Of a stretch of DNA of 64,000 nt, positions 16,672 through 24,974 are shown piece after piece; position 1 is the first letter of the stretch, and every line of letters begins with the position of its first letter. The notes beneath the pieces were generated by a model, which was not told the origin of the DNA, did no database searches, and worked only from the letters and a program-made list of their open reading frames with translations. The position numbers were made by a program, and so were the translations under genes. Source of the DNA: Rhodocyclales bacterium (GTDB lineage: Bacteria > Pseudomonadota > Gammaproteobacteria > Burkholderiales > Rhodocyclaceae). The stretch spans positions 744,001 to 808,000 of the forward strand of contig JACRPA010000002.1 of assembly GCA_016214145.1 (NCBI GenBank), written 5' to 3'.

Positions 16672-18506
16672 TCCAACCCATCGTACCGGCCGCGCCGACC
16701 TTCCGGGACGGCGCGGCTTTCAGCGACACCTACGGCGACACCTACTGGTCGCTGGATGGCGGGCTCGACGAGACCCGCCATGTTTTTCTCTCCGGCAACG
16801 ATCTTCCCGCGCGCTGGCAGGCGTGCGAGCGCCTCACCATTCTCGAAACCGGCTTCGGCACGGGGCTGAATTTCCTCTGCGCCTGGCGCAGCTTCCGCGA
16901 GACGGCGGCTGCCGGCGCACGGCTGCACTACCTGTCGGTCGACAAGCACCCTTTCCGCCACGAAGACTTGCAGCGCCTCTACGGCCAGTGGCCGGAACTG
17001 GCGCCGCTTGGCGCGGCCTTGCTGGAACGCTACCCCCCGCTCATTCAGGGCTTCCATCGCCTGCACCTCGACGGCGGACGCGTCACGCTGACGCTGTTGT
17101 GGGGGGAGGCGGCGGAGATGCTGGCCCAGGTCGAGGCGCGCCCCGACGCCTTCTTCCTCGACGGCTTCGCCCCGTCGCGCAATCCCGACATGTGGAGCGA
17201 CACGCTGTTCGCACAACTGGGGCGGCTGGCCGCGCCGGGCGCCACCTTCGCCACCTACAGCGCCGCCGGAAAAGTCAGTCGCGGCATGACGGCGGCGGGC
17301 TTCGCCGTCGACAAGAAACCGGGCTTCGGCCGCAAGCGCGAGATGCTCTGTGGCCATTTCCCCGGCACGGCGCAAGCGGAAGCCGCCCGTGACCGCCGCG
17401 CCCTCGTCATCGGCGGCGGCATCGCCGGCACCCTCGTCGCCGAACGACTCGCCGCGCGCGGCTGGTCAATCGATCTCATCGAGCGGCGCGAGGGCCTGGC
17501 GCGCGAGACCTCGGGCAACCCGGCCGGCGTGCTGCAGCCGGTGCCCTCCGCCGACGGCAACCGCCTCTCGCGCCTGACGCTGGCCGGCTTCCATTACGCC
17601 CTGCGCCAACTGAGGGACTTCTCCTCTGACCCAAAACTGATCTGGCAGCCATGCGGCGTCCTGCGCCTGGCGCGCGACGAGAAACAGGTCGACCGGCAGC
17701 GGCGCATCGCCGGGTCCGGCCTGCTGCCGCCCGAGGTGCTGCGCTGGGTGGATGTCGACGAGGCTTCTGCGCTCGCAGGCTGGCGCGTGCCGGCGCCGGG
17801 CTGGTGGTTCCCGCAAGGCGGCTGGGTGCATCCGCCGTCGCTGTGCGACGCCGCGCTGCGTGTGGCGGGCGACGCCGTGCGCCTGCACACGCATCGTGAG
17901 GCCGCCGACCTCCTGCGCACGGACAGCGGCTGGCGCGCCGTCGACGCGGCAGGAAAAGTCCTCGCCGAGGCGCCCGTGGCCATCCTCGCCAACGGCCACC
18001 TGGCGCGGCGCTTCGCCGTGTCGGCCGCGCTGCCGCTGCGTCCGGTGCGCGGCCAGATCACCTGCATTCCCGCCGAGCCGGGCCGCGCCATCAAGGCGGT
18101 GGTGTCGCGCGAAGGCTACGTCACGCCGGCGACCTCCTTCGGCGTGCATGTCGTCGGCGCCACCTACGAGGAAGGTTCGACCGACGAACTGGCGCGCGAA
18201 GAGGACCACCGCGTCAACCTGGAGCGGCTGAATCATTTATTGCCTGATTTCGCTAAGACGGTGGATGCCGCCCGCTTCGGCGGCCGCGCCGGCATCCGCA
18301 CGGTGGGGCCGGACCGCCTGCCGCTGGTCGGCGCCATTCCCGGCAGCGAGGGATTGTTCGGGTTGCTGGGTCTCGGCTCGCGCGGCCTGGTCTATGCGCC
18401 GCTGTGCGCGGAGTTGCTCGCCTGCGAGATCGAAGGTGAACCGCTGCCCTTTGAGCGCGATCTCGTCGCGGCGCTCGACCCAGCACGGACAACAAACCGC
18501 ATATAA
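16668..18506 (+). CDS. mnmC: Bifunctional tRNA wobble-uridine modification enzyme MnmC
   Basis: Completes the mnm5s2U modification at the wobble position: the C-terminal FAD-dependent oxidoreductase removes the carboxymethyl group and the N-terminal methyltransferase adds the methyl. 612 residues. The N-terminal half shows ETGFGTGLNFLCAW (SAM binding) and DAFFLDGFAPSRNPDMW. The C-terminal half begins near 240 with the dinucleotide motif VIGGGIAGTLVAERLA and RETSGNPAGVLQP. The start is an unusual TTG at 16668 that overlaps the preceding stop; the N-terminus then matches the family. Contains a sense copy of the 25-bp motif. Confidence 0.93.
   Translation: MIQPIVPAAPTFRDGAAFSDTYGDTYWSLDGGLDETRHVFLSGNDLPARWQACERLTILETGFGTGLNFLCAWRSFRETAAAGARLHYLSVDKHPFRHEDLQRLYGQWPELAPLGAALLERYPPLIQGFHRLHLDGGRVTLTLLWGEAAEMLAQVEARPDAFFLDGFAPSRNPDMWSDTLFAQLGRLAAPGATFATYSAAGKVSRGMTAAGFAVDKKPGFGRKREMLCGHFPGTAQAEAARDRRALVIGGGIAGTLVAERLAARGWSIDLIERREGLARETSGNPAGVLQPVPSADGNRLSRLTLAGFHYALRQLRDFSSDPKLIWQPCGVLRLARDEKQVDRQRRIAGSGLLPPEVLRWVDVDEASALAGWRVPAPGWWFPQGGWVHPPSLCDAALRVAGDAVRLHTHREAADLLRTDSGWRAVDAAGKVLAEAPVAILANGHLARRFAVSAALPLRPVRGQITCIPAEPGRAIKAVVSREGYVTPATSFGVHVVGATYEEGSTDELAREEDHRVNLERLNHLLPDFAKTVDAARFGGRAGIRTVGPDRLPLVGAIPGSEGLFGLLGLGSRGLVYAPLCAELLACEIEGEPLPFERDLVAALDPARTTNRI
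17270..17294 (+). repeat. Dispersed 25-bp motif, copy 5
   Basis: AAAAGTCAGTC, spacer GCGGCATG, ACGGCG; sense strand of mnmC (reads GKVSRGMTAA). Confidence 0.85.
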
Positions 18507-18592
18507 CACAGAGCACACAGAGGCACAGAGGTCACAGAGAGAATCCATGCAGGTTTTCTCTGTGTTCTCCGTGTCTCTGTGTGCTCTGTGTT
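18505..18592. repeat. ACAGAG palindrome, empty copy B
   Basis: AACACAGAGCACACAGAGGC and further ACAGAG units pair with a right arm ending CTGTGTGCTCTGTGTT; loop about 17 bases. It lies between the convergent genes mnmC and gltX and could act as a two-way transcription barrier. Confidence 0.85.
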
Positions 18593-18609
18593 GAGAGTGT
18601 TTGTGGTTT

Positions 18610-20004
18610 TCAAACGTGCCGTGACAGCCGCGCCAGGACGACGTCGCGGCCGAAGGCCTCCAGCACGGCATCGATGGACGGCGTCTGCGGCTGGCCGGTG
18701 AGCACCACGCGCAGCGGAATCGCCAGCTGCGGCAGCTTGAGGCCGCGCGCGGCGACGACGTCCTTCAGCGCCTGGTTGAGCTGCGCCTTCTCCCACACCG
18801 TCGTCTCCAGCCGCGTGCGCAGCTCGCGCAGGGCATCGCGCGCCGCTTCCGTCACGTGCTGCGCCAGCAATTCGGCGCCGGGATAGACCTCGACGTAGAA
18901 CGGCTCGACCGCATCCGCCAGTTCGTTCAGCGTGGACACGCGGTCCTTGTACAGGGCCACCACCTTGTCCAGCGTAGGACCGGCGGCGGTGCCAATGCCG
19001 CGCGCGGCTAGGCGAGGCGCCACCTCCTCCGCCAGCATCCTGTCGTCGCGCACCTTGAGATGCTGCTGGTCGAGCCAGGCGAGCTTCTCCGGGTTGAACT
19101 GAGCCGCTGACCTGCTGATGTGCTCCAGGTCGAACCAGTCGATGAACTGCTCCAGCGTAAATACCTCGTCGTTGCCGTGCGACCAGCCCAGCCGCGCCAG
19201 GTAGTTGAGCAGCGCCTCGGGCAGGAAGCCGTCCTCGGCGTACTGCATCACCGACACCGCGCCGTGGCGCTTGGAGAGGCGCTCGCCGTCGCTGCCGAGG
19301 ATCATCGGCACGTGGGCGAAGGCGGGAACCTGGGCCCCCAAGGCACGGTAGATGTTGATCTGGCGCGGCGTGTTGTTCACGTGGTCGTCGCCGCGGATGC
19401 AGTGCGTGATGCCCATGTCGAGGTCGTCCACCACCACGCCGAAGTTGTAGGTCGGCACGCCGTCGGCGCGCAGCAGGACGAGGTCGTCCAGTTCGGCGTT
19501 GGCGATCTCGATGCGGCCCTTGACCAGGTCGTCCCAGGCGACGACGCCGTCGTCGGGATTGCGGAAGCGCAGGATGGGCTTGACGTCGGCCGGCGGCGTT
19601 TTCCCCTTCGCGTTCTCCGGCCGCCAGCGGCCGTCGTAGCGCGGCTTGAGTCCTTGTGCACGCTGCGCCTCGCGCATGGCGTCGAGCTCCTCCTTGCTGG
19701 CATAGCACCAGTAGGCATGGCCGCTCTTGACGAGCTGCTGCGCCACCCCGGCGTAGCGTTCGAGGCGCTGCATCTGGTAGAACGGCCCCTCGTCCCAGTC
19801 GAGGCCGAGCCAGGTCATGCCGTCGAGAATGGCGTCGATGGAGGCCTGCGTCGAGCGCTCGATGTCGGTGTCCTCGATGCGCAGGATGAAGGTGCCGCCG
19901 TGCTTGCGCGCGTAGGCCCAGGAATACAGCGCCGTGCGGGCGCCGCCGACGTGGAGATAGCCGGTCGGGCTGGGGGCGAAGCGGGTGCGGACGGGTCGGT
20001 TCAT
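18610..20004 (-). CDS. gltX: Glutamyl-tRNA synthetase
   Basis: Charges tRNA-Glu (class I). 464 residues. The HIGH-like motif is in [19 protein letters not shown] (residues 6-24) and the KMSKS-like motif is [15 protein letters not shown]. The insertion [19 protein letters not shown] is typical of bacterial GltX. ATG 20004 ([15 protein letters not shown]) fits the family better than the in-frame ATG at 20016. Convergent with mnmC across the ACAGAG palindrome and divergent from tRNA-Val. Confidence 0.96.
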   Translation of the reverse strand: MNRPVRTRFAPSPTGYLHVGGARTALYSWAYARKHGGTFILRIEDTDIERSTQASIDAILDGMTWLGLDWDEGPFYQMQRLERYAGVAQQLVKSGHAYWCYASKEELDAMREAQRAQGLKPRYDGRWRPENAKGKTPPADVKPILRFRNPDDGVVAWDDLVKGRIEIANAELDDLVLLRADGVPTYNFGVVVDDLDMGITHCIRGDDHVNNTPRQINIYRALGAQVPAFAHVPMILGSDGERLSKRHGAVSVMQYAEDGFLPEALLNYLARLGWSHGNDEVFTLEQFIDWFDLEHISRSAAQFNPEKLAWLDQQHLKVRDDRMLAEEVAPRLAARGIGTAAGPTLDKVVALYKDRVSTLNELADAVEPFYVEVYPGAELLAQHVTEAARDALRELRTRLETTVWEKAQLNQALKDVVAARGLKLPQLAIPLRVVLTGQPQTPSIDAVLEAFGRDVVLARLSRHV

Positions 20005-20061
20005 GGCAGGATGCAAAAAGGATTGATTTTAAGCGATCGGGACCCTTTCTCGCCGGGGAAA

Positions 20062-20090
20062 TTGACCGAAAACGGCCGCCATGAGAGAAT
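20062..20090 (+). promoter_or_regulatory. Promoter of tRNA-Val
   Basis: TTGACC (20062-20067), 17 bases, GAGAAT (20085-20090), followed by a GC-rich discriminator (GCGCGCC) as is usual for stable-RNA promoters under stringent control. Confidence 0.65.
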
Positions 20091-20101
20091 GCGCGCCTCC
20101 C

Positions 20102-20165
20102 AAAACGAAGTTTCAGCGCAGACTAACCTGCGACAGCAGGTTAAGCGAAGCGGTCGGAGCTAAAC
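20102..20165. repeat. Structured intergenic element, copy 1
   Basis: AAAACGAAGTTTCAGCG, AGACTAA side, stem TAACCTGC/GCAGGTTA, then GGTCGGAGCTAAAC. Shares its flanks with 50147-50205 while the stem bases differ with pairing kept. It lies directly before tRNA-Val, in the predicted leader of the transcript. Confidence 0.75.
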
Positions 20166-20240
20166 GGGCGGCTAGCTCAGCGGTAGAGCACTGCCTTCAC
20201 ACGGCAGGGGTCACAGGTTCGAACCCTGTGCCGCCCACCA
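20166..20240 (+). tRNA. tRNA-Val (CAC)
   Basis: 75 nt including encoded CCA. Acceptor stem GGGCGGC/GCCGCCC, D-loop TAGCTCAGCGGTAGAGC, anticodon arm CTGCC-TTCACAC-GGCAG with anticodon CAC (reads GUG), T-loop GGTTCGAACCC. Followed directly by a terminator. Confidence 0.96.
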
Positions 20241-20247
20241 GAATGCG

Positions 20248-20278
20248 AAAGGCCTGCAAGCGATTGCAGGCCTTTTTG
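20248..20278 (+). terminator. Rho-independent terminator after tRNA-Val
   Basis: AAAGGCCTGCAA, loop GCGA, TTGCAGGCCTTT, then a T-rich tail. A perfect 12-bp stem. Confidence 0.93.
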
Positions 20279-20313
20279 TTTATCATCCGCCCACACGTTT
20301 CGCCAAACGCCCA

Positions 20314-21090
20314 GTGAACCCGAACGCCGCGCACAAGACCTGCCTTGCCGCAGCCGCCCTCCTCGCGGCGACATGCCTCCTGCCCGCCGAGGCCGCCCAC
20401 CCGCTGCTGACCGAGGACACCGCCACGCAGGGCGAGGGCAAGTTCCAGATTGAACTGATGGTGGACAGGACCCGCGACCATCCGCCGGGCGCCACGGTGC
20501 GCGAACTGCAGACGGCGGCCGTGCTGAGCTACGGACTGGCGGACAACGCCGACCTGCAGGTCGGTCTCCCCACCCTGCGCCAGCACACCCACGACGCCGG
20601 CGGCCGCCACGCCGCCGGGGGGCCGCTCGACGCCTCGCTGGATGTGAAGTGGCGCTTCTTCGAGCGCGAGGCGCTGAGCCTCGCCTTCAAGCCGGGAATC
20701 ACCCTGCCGACGGGCGACGCGGACCGCGGCTTCGGCGCCGGGCGGATCACCTGGGGCACGCTGCTGGTGCTCAGCTACGAGCCGGGGCCGCTGGCCTTCC
20801 ACTCCCACCTCGGCTACCGCCACAACAACAATGCGGCGGGCCAGCGCACCTCCCTCGAACACATTTCCGCCGCGCTCACCTGGAAGGCGACGGAACGGCT
20901 GAAGCTGGTCGCCGACCTCAGCGCCGACACCAACCCGGACAGGGCCGACCGCGGCTCGCTGCGCTATCGCATTCTCGGGCTCATCTACTCGCCGACGCCG
21001 GCGCTCGATTTCGATGCCGGACTGAAACATGGCCACGGGCGGGCGGCGATGGACCGCGCCTTCCTCTTCGGTGCGACCTTTCGCTGGTGA
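20314..21090 (+). CDS. Secreted beta-barrel-like protein (MetA-pathway family)
   Basis: A 258-residue exported protein, GTG start at 20314. Signal peptide about residues 1-27 (KTCLAAAALLAATCLLPAEAA), then HPLLTEDTATQGEGKFQIEL and repeated amphipathic strands ending in aromatic FRW, as in small outer-membrane barrels. The pattern LTEDTATQG...GKFQIE and LPTGDADRGFGAGR fits the family annotated as putative MetA-pathway of phenol degradation or transporter. No phenol genes are nearby, so that name says little about function here. Confidence 0.72.
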   Translation: MNPNAAHKTCLAAAALLAATCLLPAEAAHPLLTEDTATQGEGKFQIELMVDRTRDHPPGATVRELQTAAVLSYGLADNADLQVGLPTLRQHTHDAGGRHAAGGPLDASLDVKWRFFEREALSLAFKPGITLPTGDADRGFGAGRITWGTLLVLSYEPGPLAFHSHLGYRHNNNAAGQRTSLEHISAALTWKATERLKLVADLSADTNPDRADRGSLRYRILGLIYSPTPALDFDAGLKHGHGRAAMDRAFLFGATFRW

Positions 21091-21091
21091 C

Positions 21092-21361
21092 TCAGCCCTT
21101 CAGGCCCTTTTCCAGCAGTTCCGCCACCACCTCGTTCAATCCCGTTTTCCTTTCCTGCGCCAGGGCCTGGATGCGCTTGACCAGATCGCCATCGAGCTTG
21201 ATGGCGAAGGGCACCAGTCCCAGCGCCCTTTCCCGCTCGCGCTGTTCGCGCCGGCTCGTCGCGGCATCCGCCGCCGCGCCGAAACGGCCCGGCGTGCCGG
21301 CATGCTTCATGCGGCCGTCGATTTTCAATCCCTTGAGCTTTTCCAGATCGGTCTTTTTCAT
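21092..21361 (-). CDS. Small conserved hypothetical protein, RHH-like C-terminus
   Basis: 89 residues, very charged. The N-terminus is MKKTDLEKLKGLKIDGRMK; the C-terminal half FAIKLDGDLVKRIQALAQER with LNEVVAELLEKGLKG resembles a ribbon-helix-helix DNA-binding unit. A TATAAT on the minus strand at 21394-21399 could be its -10 box. It converges with the barrel gene, with 1 bp between the stops. Function unknown; an unpaired antitoxin-like protein is one possibility. Confidence 0.65.
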   Translation of the reverse strand: MKKTDLEKLKGLKIDGRMKHAGTPGRFGAAADAATSRREQRERERALGLVPFAIKLDGDLVKRIQALAQERKTGLNEVVAELLEKGLKG

Positions 21362-21489
21362 GTTTGCTGTCCATCCGGCAAGTTGCGTTCCGCATTATAG
21401 GGCCGTTCGACTGGAATTCATCGATAAGTAGATGACTAATTGAGGTTTTTCAGGCATCATAACGGGCTTCCAACAAGTTGGTTTCAGGC

Positions 21490-22188
21490 ATGGCTGACGA
21501 CGGCATCACCCCCCCGCATTACGAATTCTCCGAGAAATACGATCCCGAGCACGCGCGGAAGTATTTCCACAAGCACAACACCGGCTTCTGGCGCCGGCTG
21601 TCGACCTGGCGCGAGGTCGGCATGGCGCGCAAGGCGCTGGTCCTGGCCGGGCGTCCGCGCTCGGTGCTCGACCTGCCCTGCGGCACCGGCCGCTTCTGGG
21701 CCATGCTGGCCGAGGAGCCGGAGCGCAAGATCTATGTCGCCGACAACAGCCAGTCCATGATCGACGCCGGCCTGGCGCTGCGCCCGCGCGAAGTCGCCGC
21801 GCGCATCGAGAAATCCTTTTGCTGCTCGGCCTTCGACACCGGCCTGCCGGACAATTTCGTCGAGTGCGTGTTCAGCATCCGCCTGCTGCACCATATCGAG
21901 AAGAGTTCGGACCGCATCCTCATGCTGAAGGAATTCGCCCGCATCAGCTCCGGCACGATAATCGTTTCGCTGTGGGTGGACGGCAACTTCCGCGCCTGGC
22001 GGCACGAGATCAACGAGGCGCGCAAGGCGCGCGTGCGCGGCAAGGAGCGCCCGCGCGACCGCTTCGTCTTCAAGCGGGCCGAGATCGAGGGCGACTTCGC
22101 CGCCGCCGGCCTGGAGGTGATCGGCCACGCCGACTTCATCAAGCACTGGGACAAGTGGCGCGCCTACGTGTTGCGCGTGAAGAAATAG
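21490..22188 (+). CDS. Class I SAM-dependent methyltransferase
   Basis: 232 residues. SAM-binding motif I is VLDLPCGTGRFWAML (about 57-71), followed by IYVADNSQSMIDAG and the later motif FSIRLLHHIEKSSDRILMLKEF. ATG 21490 is preferred over an upstream TTG. It is the first gene of the LPS-core run; the next gene starts at the base after its stop. A role in modifying a core or lipid precursor is inferred only from position. Confidence 0.8.
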   Translation: MADDGITPPHYEFSEKYDPEHARKYFHKHNTGFWRRLSTWREVGMARKALVLAGRPRSVLDLPCGTGRFWAMLAEEPERKIYVADNSQSMIDAGLALRPREVAARIEKSFCCSAFDTGLPDNFVECVFSIRLLHHIEKSSDRILMLKEFARISSGTIIVSLWVDGNFRAWRHEINEARKARVRGKERPRDRFVFKRAEIEGDFAAAGLEVIGHADFIKHWDKWRAYVLRVKK

Positions 22189-23016
22189 ATGGGGGATTTC
22201 ATCAACGAACGCTGGCGCCCGATCCTCGCCCACAACGGCCTGTCGGACTTCGACGCGCTGTGGAAGCTCGATGCGGAGTGGTTCGAGGCGCCCAACCACC
22301 GCCGCGGCGGCTGGAGCGGCGTCTCGCGCTGCGAGCTGGCCCTGCCCGGCGGCGGCAGCTGCGCCCTCTTCCTCAAGCGCCAGGAGAACCACAAGGCGCG
22401 CCTGTGGACCCATCCGGTGCGCGGCGCGCCGACCTTCCTGCGCGAGTTCCGCCACATCCAGCACTATCGCGCCAGCGGCATCCCGACGCTGGAGCCGGTG
22501 TACTTCGCCATGCACAAGGTCGGCAAGGACGAGCGCGCCATCCTCATCACCGAGGAACTGACCGGCTTCGTCTCGATGGAGGACCGCGTCCAGCGCTGGC
22601 TTGCGGCCGGCGCGCCGGCGCGGCCGATGCGCCTGCGCATGCTGGCGGCGGTCGCCACCCTGCTGCGCGACATGCACGCCCACGGCATCCAGCACAACTG
22701 CTTCTTCCCGAAACACGTCTTCGTCCGCGTCAATCCGGACGGCGGCGTCGAGGCGCGCGTCATCGACCTGGAGAAGTCGCGCTGGCGGCCGTCCAAGGTC
22801 GTCTGCGCCCTCCGCGACCTGTACACGCTCAACTATCATTCGCAAATGTGGAGCCGCAGCGACCGTCTGTGGTTCTTCAAGTCCTACCTGCAGGTCGAGC
22901 GCCTGACGCCGTTCGCGAAATGGCTGTGGCGGACCGTCGCGGCGCGCTCCAATCGCAAAAAACGCATCCAGCCGCAGGCGCTTGCCCTCGCAGCCAGGCC
23001 CGGCGTAGCCGAATAG
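22189..23016 (+). CDS. InaA-family LPS kinase
   Basis: 275-residue protein of the InaA/WaaP kinase-like fold. ATP-site elements: CALFLKRQENHKARLW (lysine, about 61), ILITEELTGFVSMED (hinge), the catalytic-loop equivalent MHAHGIQHNCFFPKHVFVR, and VIDLEKSRW in place of the DFG motif. The usual HGDxxxxN reads HNCFFPKH, as in InaA-type proteins, so catalytic details differ from classical kinases. Placed between a methyltransferase and waaG, it probably phosphorylates a core sugar. Confidence 0.8.
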   Translation: MGDFINERWRPILAHNGLSDFDALWKLDAEWFEAPNHRRGGWSGVSRCELALPGGGSCALFLKRQENHKARLWTHPVRGAPTFLREFRHIQHYRASGIPTLEPVYFAMHKVGKDERAILITEELTGFVSMEDRVQRWLAAGAPARPMRLRMLAAVATLLRDMHAHGIQHNCFFPKHVFVRVNPDGGVEARVIDLEKSRWRPSKVVCALRDLYTLNYHSQMWSRSDRLWFFKSYLQVERLTPFAKWLWRTVAARSNRKKRIQPQALALAARPGVAE

Positions 23017-23025
23017 ACGCCCGGC

Positions 23026-24147
23026 ATGCAGCTGGCGTTCACCCTCTTCAAGTACTTCCCCTTCGGCGGCCTGCAGCGCGACTTCCTGCGCATCGCGCAG
23101 GCCTGCCAGGCGCGCGGCCACGCCATCCGCGTCTACACGCTGCAGTGGGAAGGCGACATCCCGCCCGGCTTCGAGGTGGTGAAGGCGCCGGTGAAGGCGC
23201 TGTCCAACCATCGCCGCTATGAAAAATTCGCCGACTGGGTGCGCAAGGATCTCGCGGCGCGCCCGGCCGACCGCCTGGTCGGCTTCAACAAGATGCCGGG
23301 GCTCGACCTCTACTACTGCGCCGACCCCTGCTACGAGGACAAGGCGCGCACCCTGCGCGGCCCGGTGTACCGCCTCTCCGGACGCTACCGCCACTTCTCT
23401 GCCTACGAGCGCGCGGTCTTCGCGCCGGAAGCGCGCTGCGAAATCCTCATGATCTCCGCCGTGCAGCAGGCCCTCTACGCGAAGCACTACGGCACGCCGC
23501 CCGAGCGCCTGCATCTGCTGCCGCCGGGCATCGCGCAAGATCGCCGCGCGCCGGCCAATGCCACGGAAATCCGCGCGGATTTCCGCCGCGAATTCCATCT
23601 CGCCGGCGACGACCTGCTGCTGGTGCAGATCGGCTCCGGCTTCAAGACCAAGGGGCTGGATCGCTCGCTGCGCGCGCTCGCCGCCCTGCCCGAGGCGCTG
23701 AAGCGGCGCACGCGGCTCATCGCCATCGGCCAGGACGATCCGAAGCCCTTCGTCTCGCAGACGCGCGCCCTCGGCCTCGGCGACAGGGTGCGCATCCTCA
23801 AGGGGCGCAGCGACATCCCGCGCTTCCTGCTCGGCGCCGACCTGTTGATCCATCCCGCCTACAACGAGAACACCGGCACGGTGCTGCTGGAGGCGGTGGT
23901 GGCGGGACTGCCTGTGCTCACCACCGCCGCCTGCGGCTACGCCCACTACATCGAGGAGGCCGGCGCCGGCCGCGTCGTGCCGCTGCCCTTCGACCAGATC
24001 GGCTTCAACGGCATCCTCGCCGGCATGCTCGCCGACGACGCTGCGCGCCGGCAATGGAGCGCCAGCGGCCTCGCCTGGGCCGAACGGGCCGACATCTACG
24101 GCCTGCCCGAGCGCGCGGCGGATATCATTCTCCACACCAAGTCATGA
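23026..24147 (+). CDS. waaG: LPS core glucosyltransferase I, WaaG-like
   Basis: GT4-family transferase adding the first glucose (or another hexose) to inner-core heptose at the cytoplasmic face of the inner membrane. 373 residues: N-terminal YFPFGGLQRDFLRIAQACQARGH as in E. coli WaaG, GFNKMPGLDLYYCAD, and donor-site motif HPAYNENTGTVLLEAVVAGLPVL. The overlap ATGA with the following waaP gene indicates translational coupling. Acceptor and donor sugars are assumed from the family. Confidence 0.9.
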   Translation: MQLAFTLFKYFPFGGLQRDFLRIAQACQARGHAIRVYTLQWEGDIPPGFEVVKAPVKALSNHRRYEKFADWVRKDLAARPADRLVGFNKMPGLDLYYCADPCYEDKARTLRGPVYRLSGRYRHFSAYERAVFAPEARCEILMISAVQQALYAKHYGTPPERLHLLPPGIAQDRRAPANATEIRADFRREFHLAGDDLLLVQIGSGFKTKGLDRSLRALAALPEALKRRTRLIAIGQDDPKPFVSQTRALGLGDRVRILKGRSDIPRFLLGADLLIHPAYNENTGTVLLEAVVAGLPVLTTAACGYAHYIEEAGAGRVVPLPFDQIGFNGILAGMLADDAARRQWSASGLAWAERADIYGLPERAADIILHTKS

Positions 24148-24974
24148 GTGCTCAGGACATCCTGGTTCTCGAAGAACCTTTCCGCACGCTGTGGGCGGGA
24201 CAGGACGCTTTCCGCGCCGCCGCCGCCCTGCAGGGCGAGGTGCTGCGCGAACTCGAAGGCCGCCGCACGCTGCGCACCGAAGTCGCCGGGCGCGGCTACT
24301 ACGTCAAGCTGCATCGCGGCGTCGGCTGGGGCGAGATTCTCAAGAACCTCGTCACGGCGCGCCTGCCCGTGCTCGGCGCCGAGCACGAGTGGCTCGCCAT
24401 CAAGCGCCTGACCGAACTCGGCGTCGACACCATGAAGGCCGTCGCCTTCGGCCGGCGCGGCTCGAATCCTGCACGGCAGGAATCCTTCATCATCACCGAG
24501 GAACTCGCCCCTACAGTCAGCCTGGAGGACTACTGCCGCGACTGGCCGGCGCAGCCGCCCGCGCCCGCCCTCAAGCGCGCCCTCGTCGCGCGCGTGGCGG
24601 AGATGGCGCGACGCATGCACCAGGGCGGCGTCAACCACCGCGACTGTTACATCTGCCACTTTCTCCTGCACACGGAGCCGGCACCCAGCCTCGCCGCGCT
24701 GCGCCTGTCGCTGATCGACCTGCACCGCGCCCAGGTGCGCGAGGGCGCCGCCCCGCGCCGCTGGCGGGACAAGGATCTGGCCGCACTGCATTTCTCCACG
24801 CTGGAGATCGGCCTCACCGCGCGCGACCGGCTGCGCTTCCTGCGCGCCTATTTCGACCGCCCGCTGCGCGACATCCTCGTCGAGGAAGCCGACCTGCTCG
24901 GCCACCTCGCGAGCGAGGGCGCGCGCCTCATGGAACGCTACCGGCGCAAATTCGCGCCCAGGGAAGCATCGTGA
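24144..24974 (+). CDS. waaP: LPS heptose I kinase, WaaP-like
   Basis: Phosphorylates heptose I of the inner core, which strengthens the outer membrane through divalent-cation bridges. 276 residues. Visible: RTEVAGRGYYVKLHRGVGW (ATP lysine), FIITEELAPTVSLED, catalytic loop GGVNHRDCYICHFLL (HRD, as in E. coli WaaP), and LSLIDLHRAQ. Overlaps waaG by 4 bp and the next kinase gene by 4 bp. Confidence 0.92.
   Translation: MSAQDILVLEEPFRTLWAGQDAFRAAAALQGEVLRELEGRRTLRTEVAGRGYYVKLHRGVGWGEILKNLVTARLPVLGAEHEWLAIKRLTELGVDTMKAVAFGRRGSNPARQESFIITEELAPTVSLEDYCRDWPAQPPAPALKRALVARVAEMARRMHQGGVNHRDCYICHFLLHTEPAPSLAALRLSLIDLHRAQVREGAAPRRWRDKDLAALHFSTLEIGLTARDRLRFLRAYFDRPLRDILVEEADLLGHLASEGARLMERYRRKFAPREAS

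Noticed and set aside
24514-24540. CAGTCAGCC segment in waaP as a further copy of the 25-bp motif
   Set aside because: The second half ACGGCG is missing at the fixed distance.
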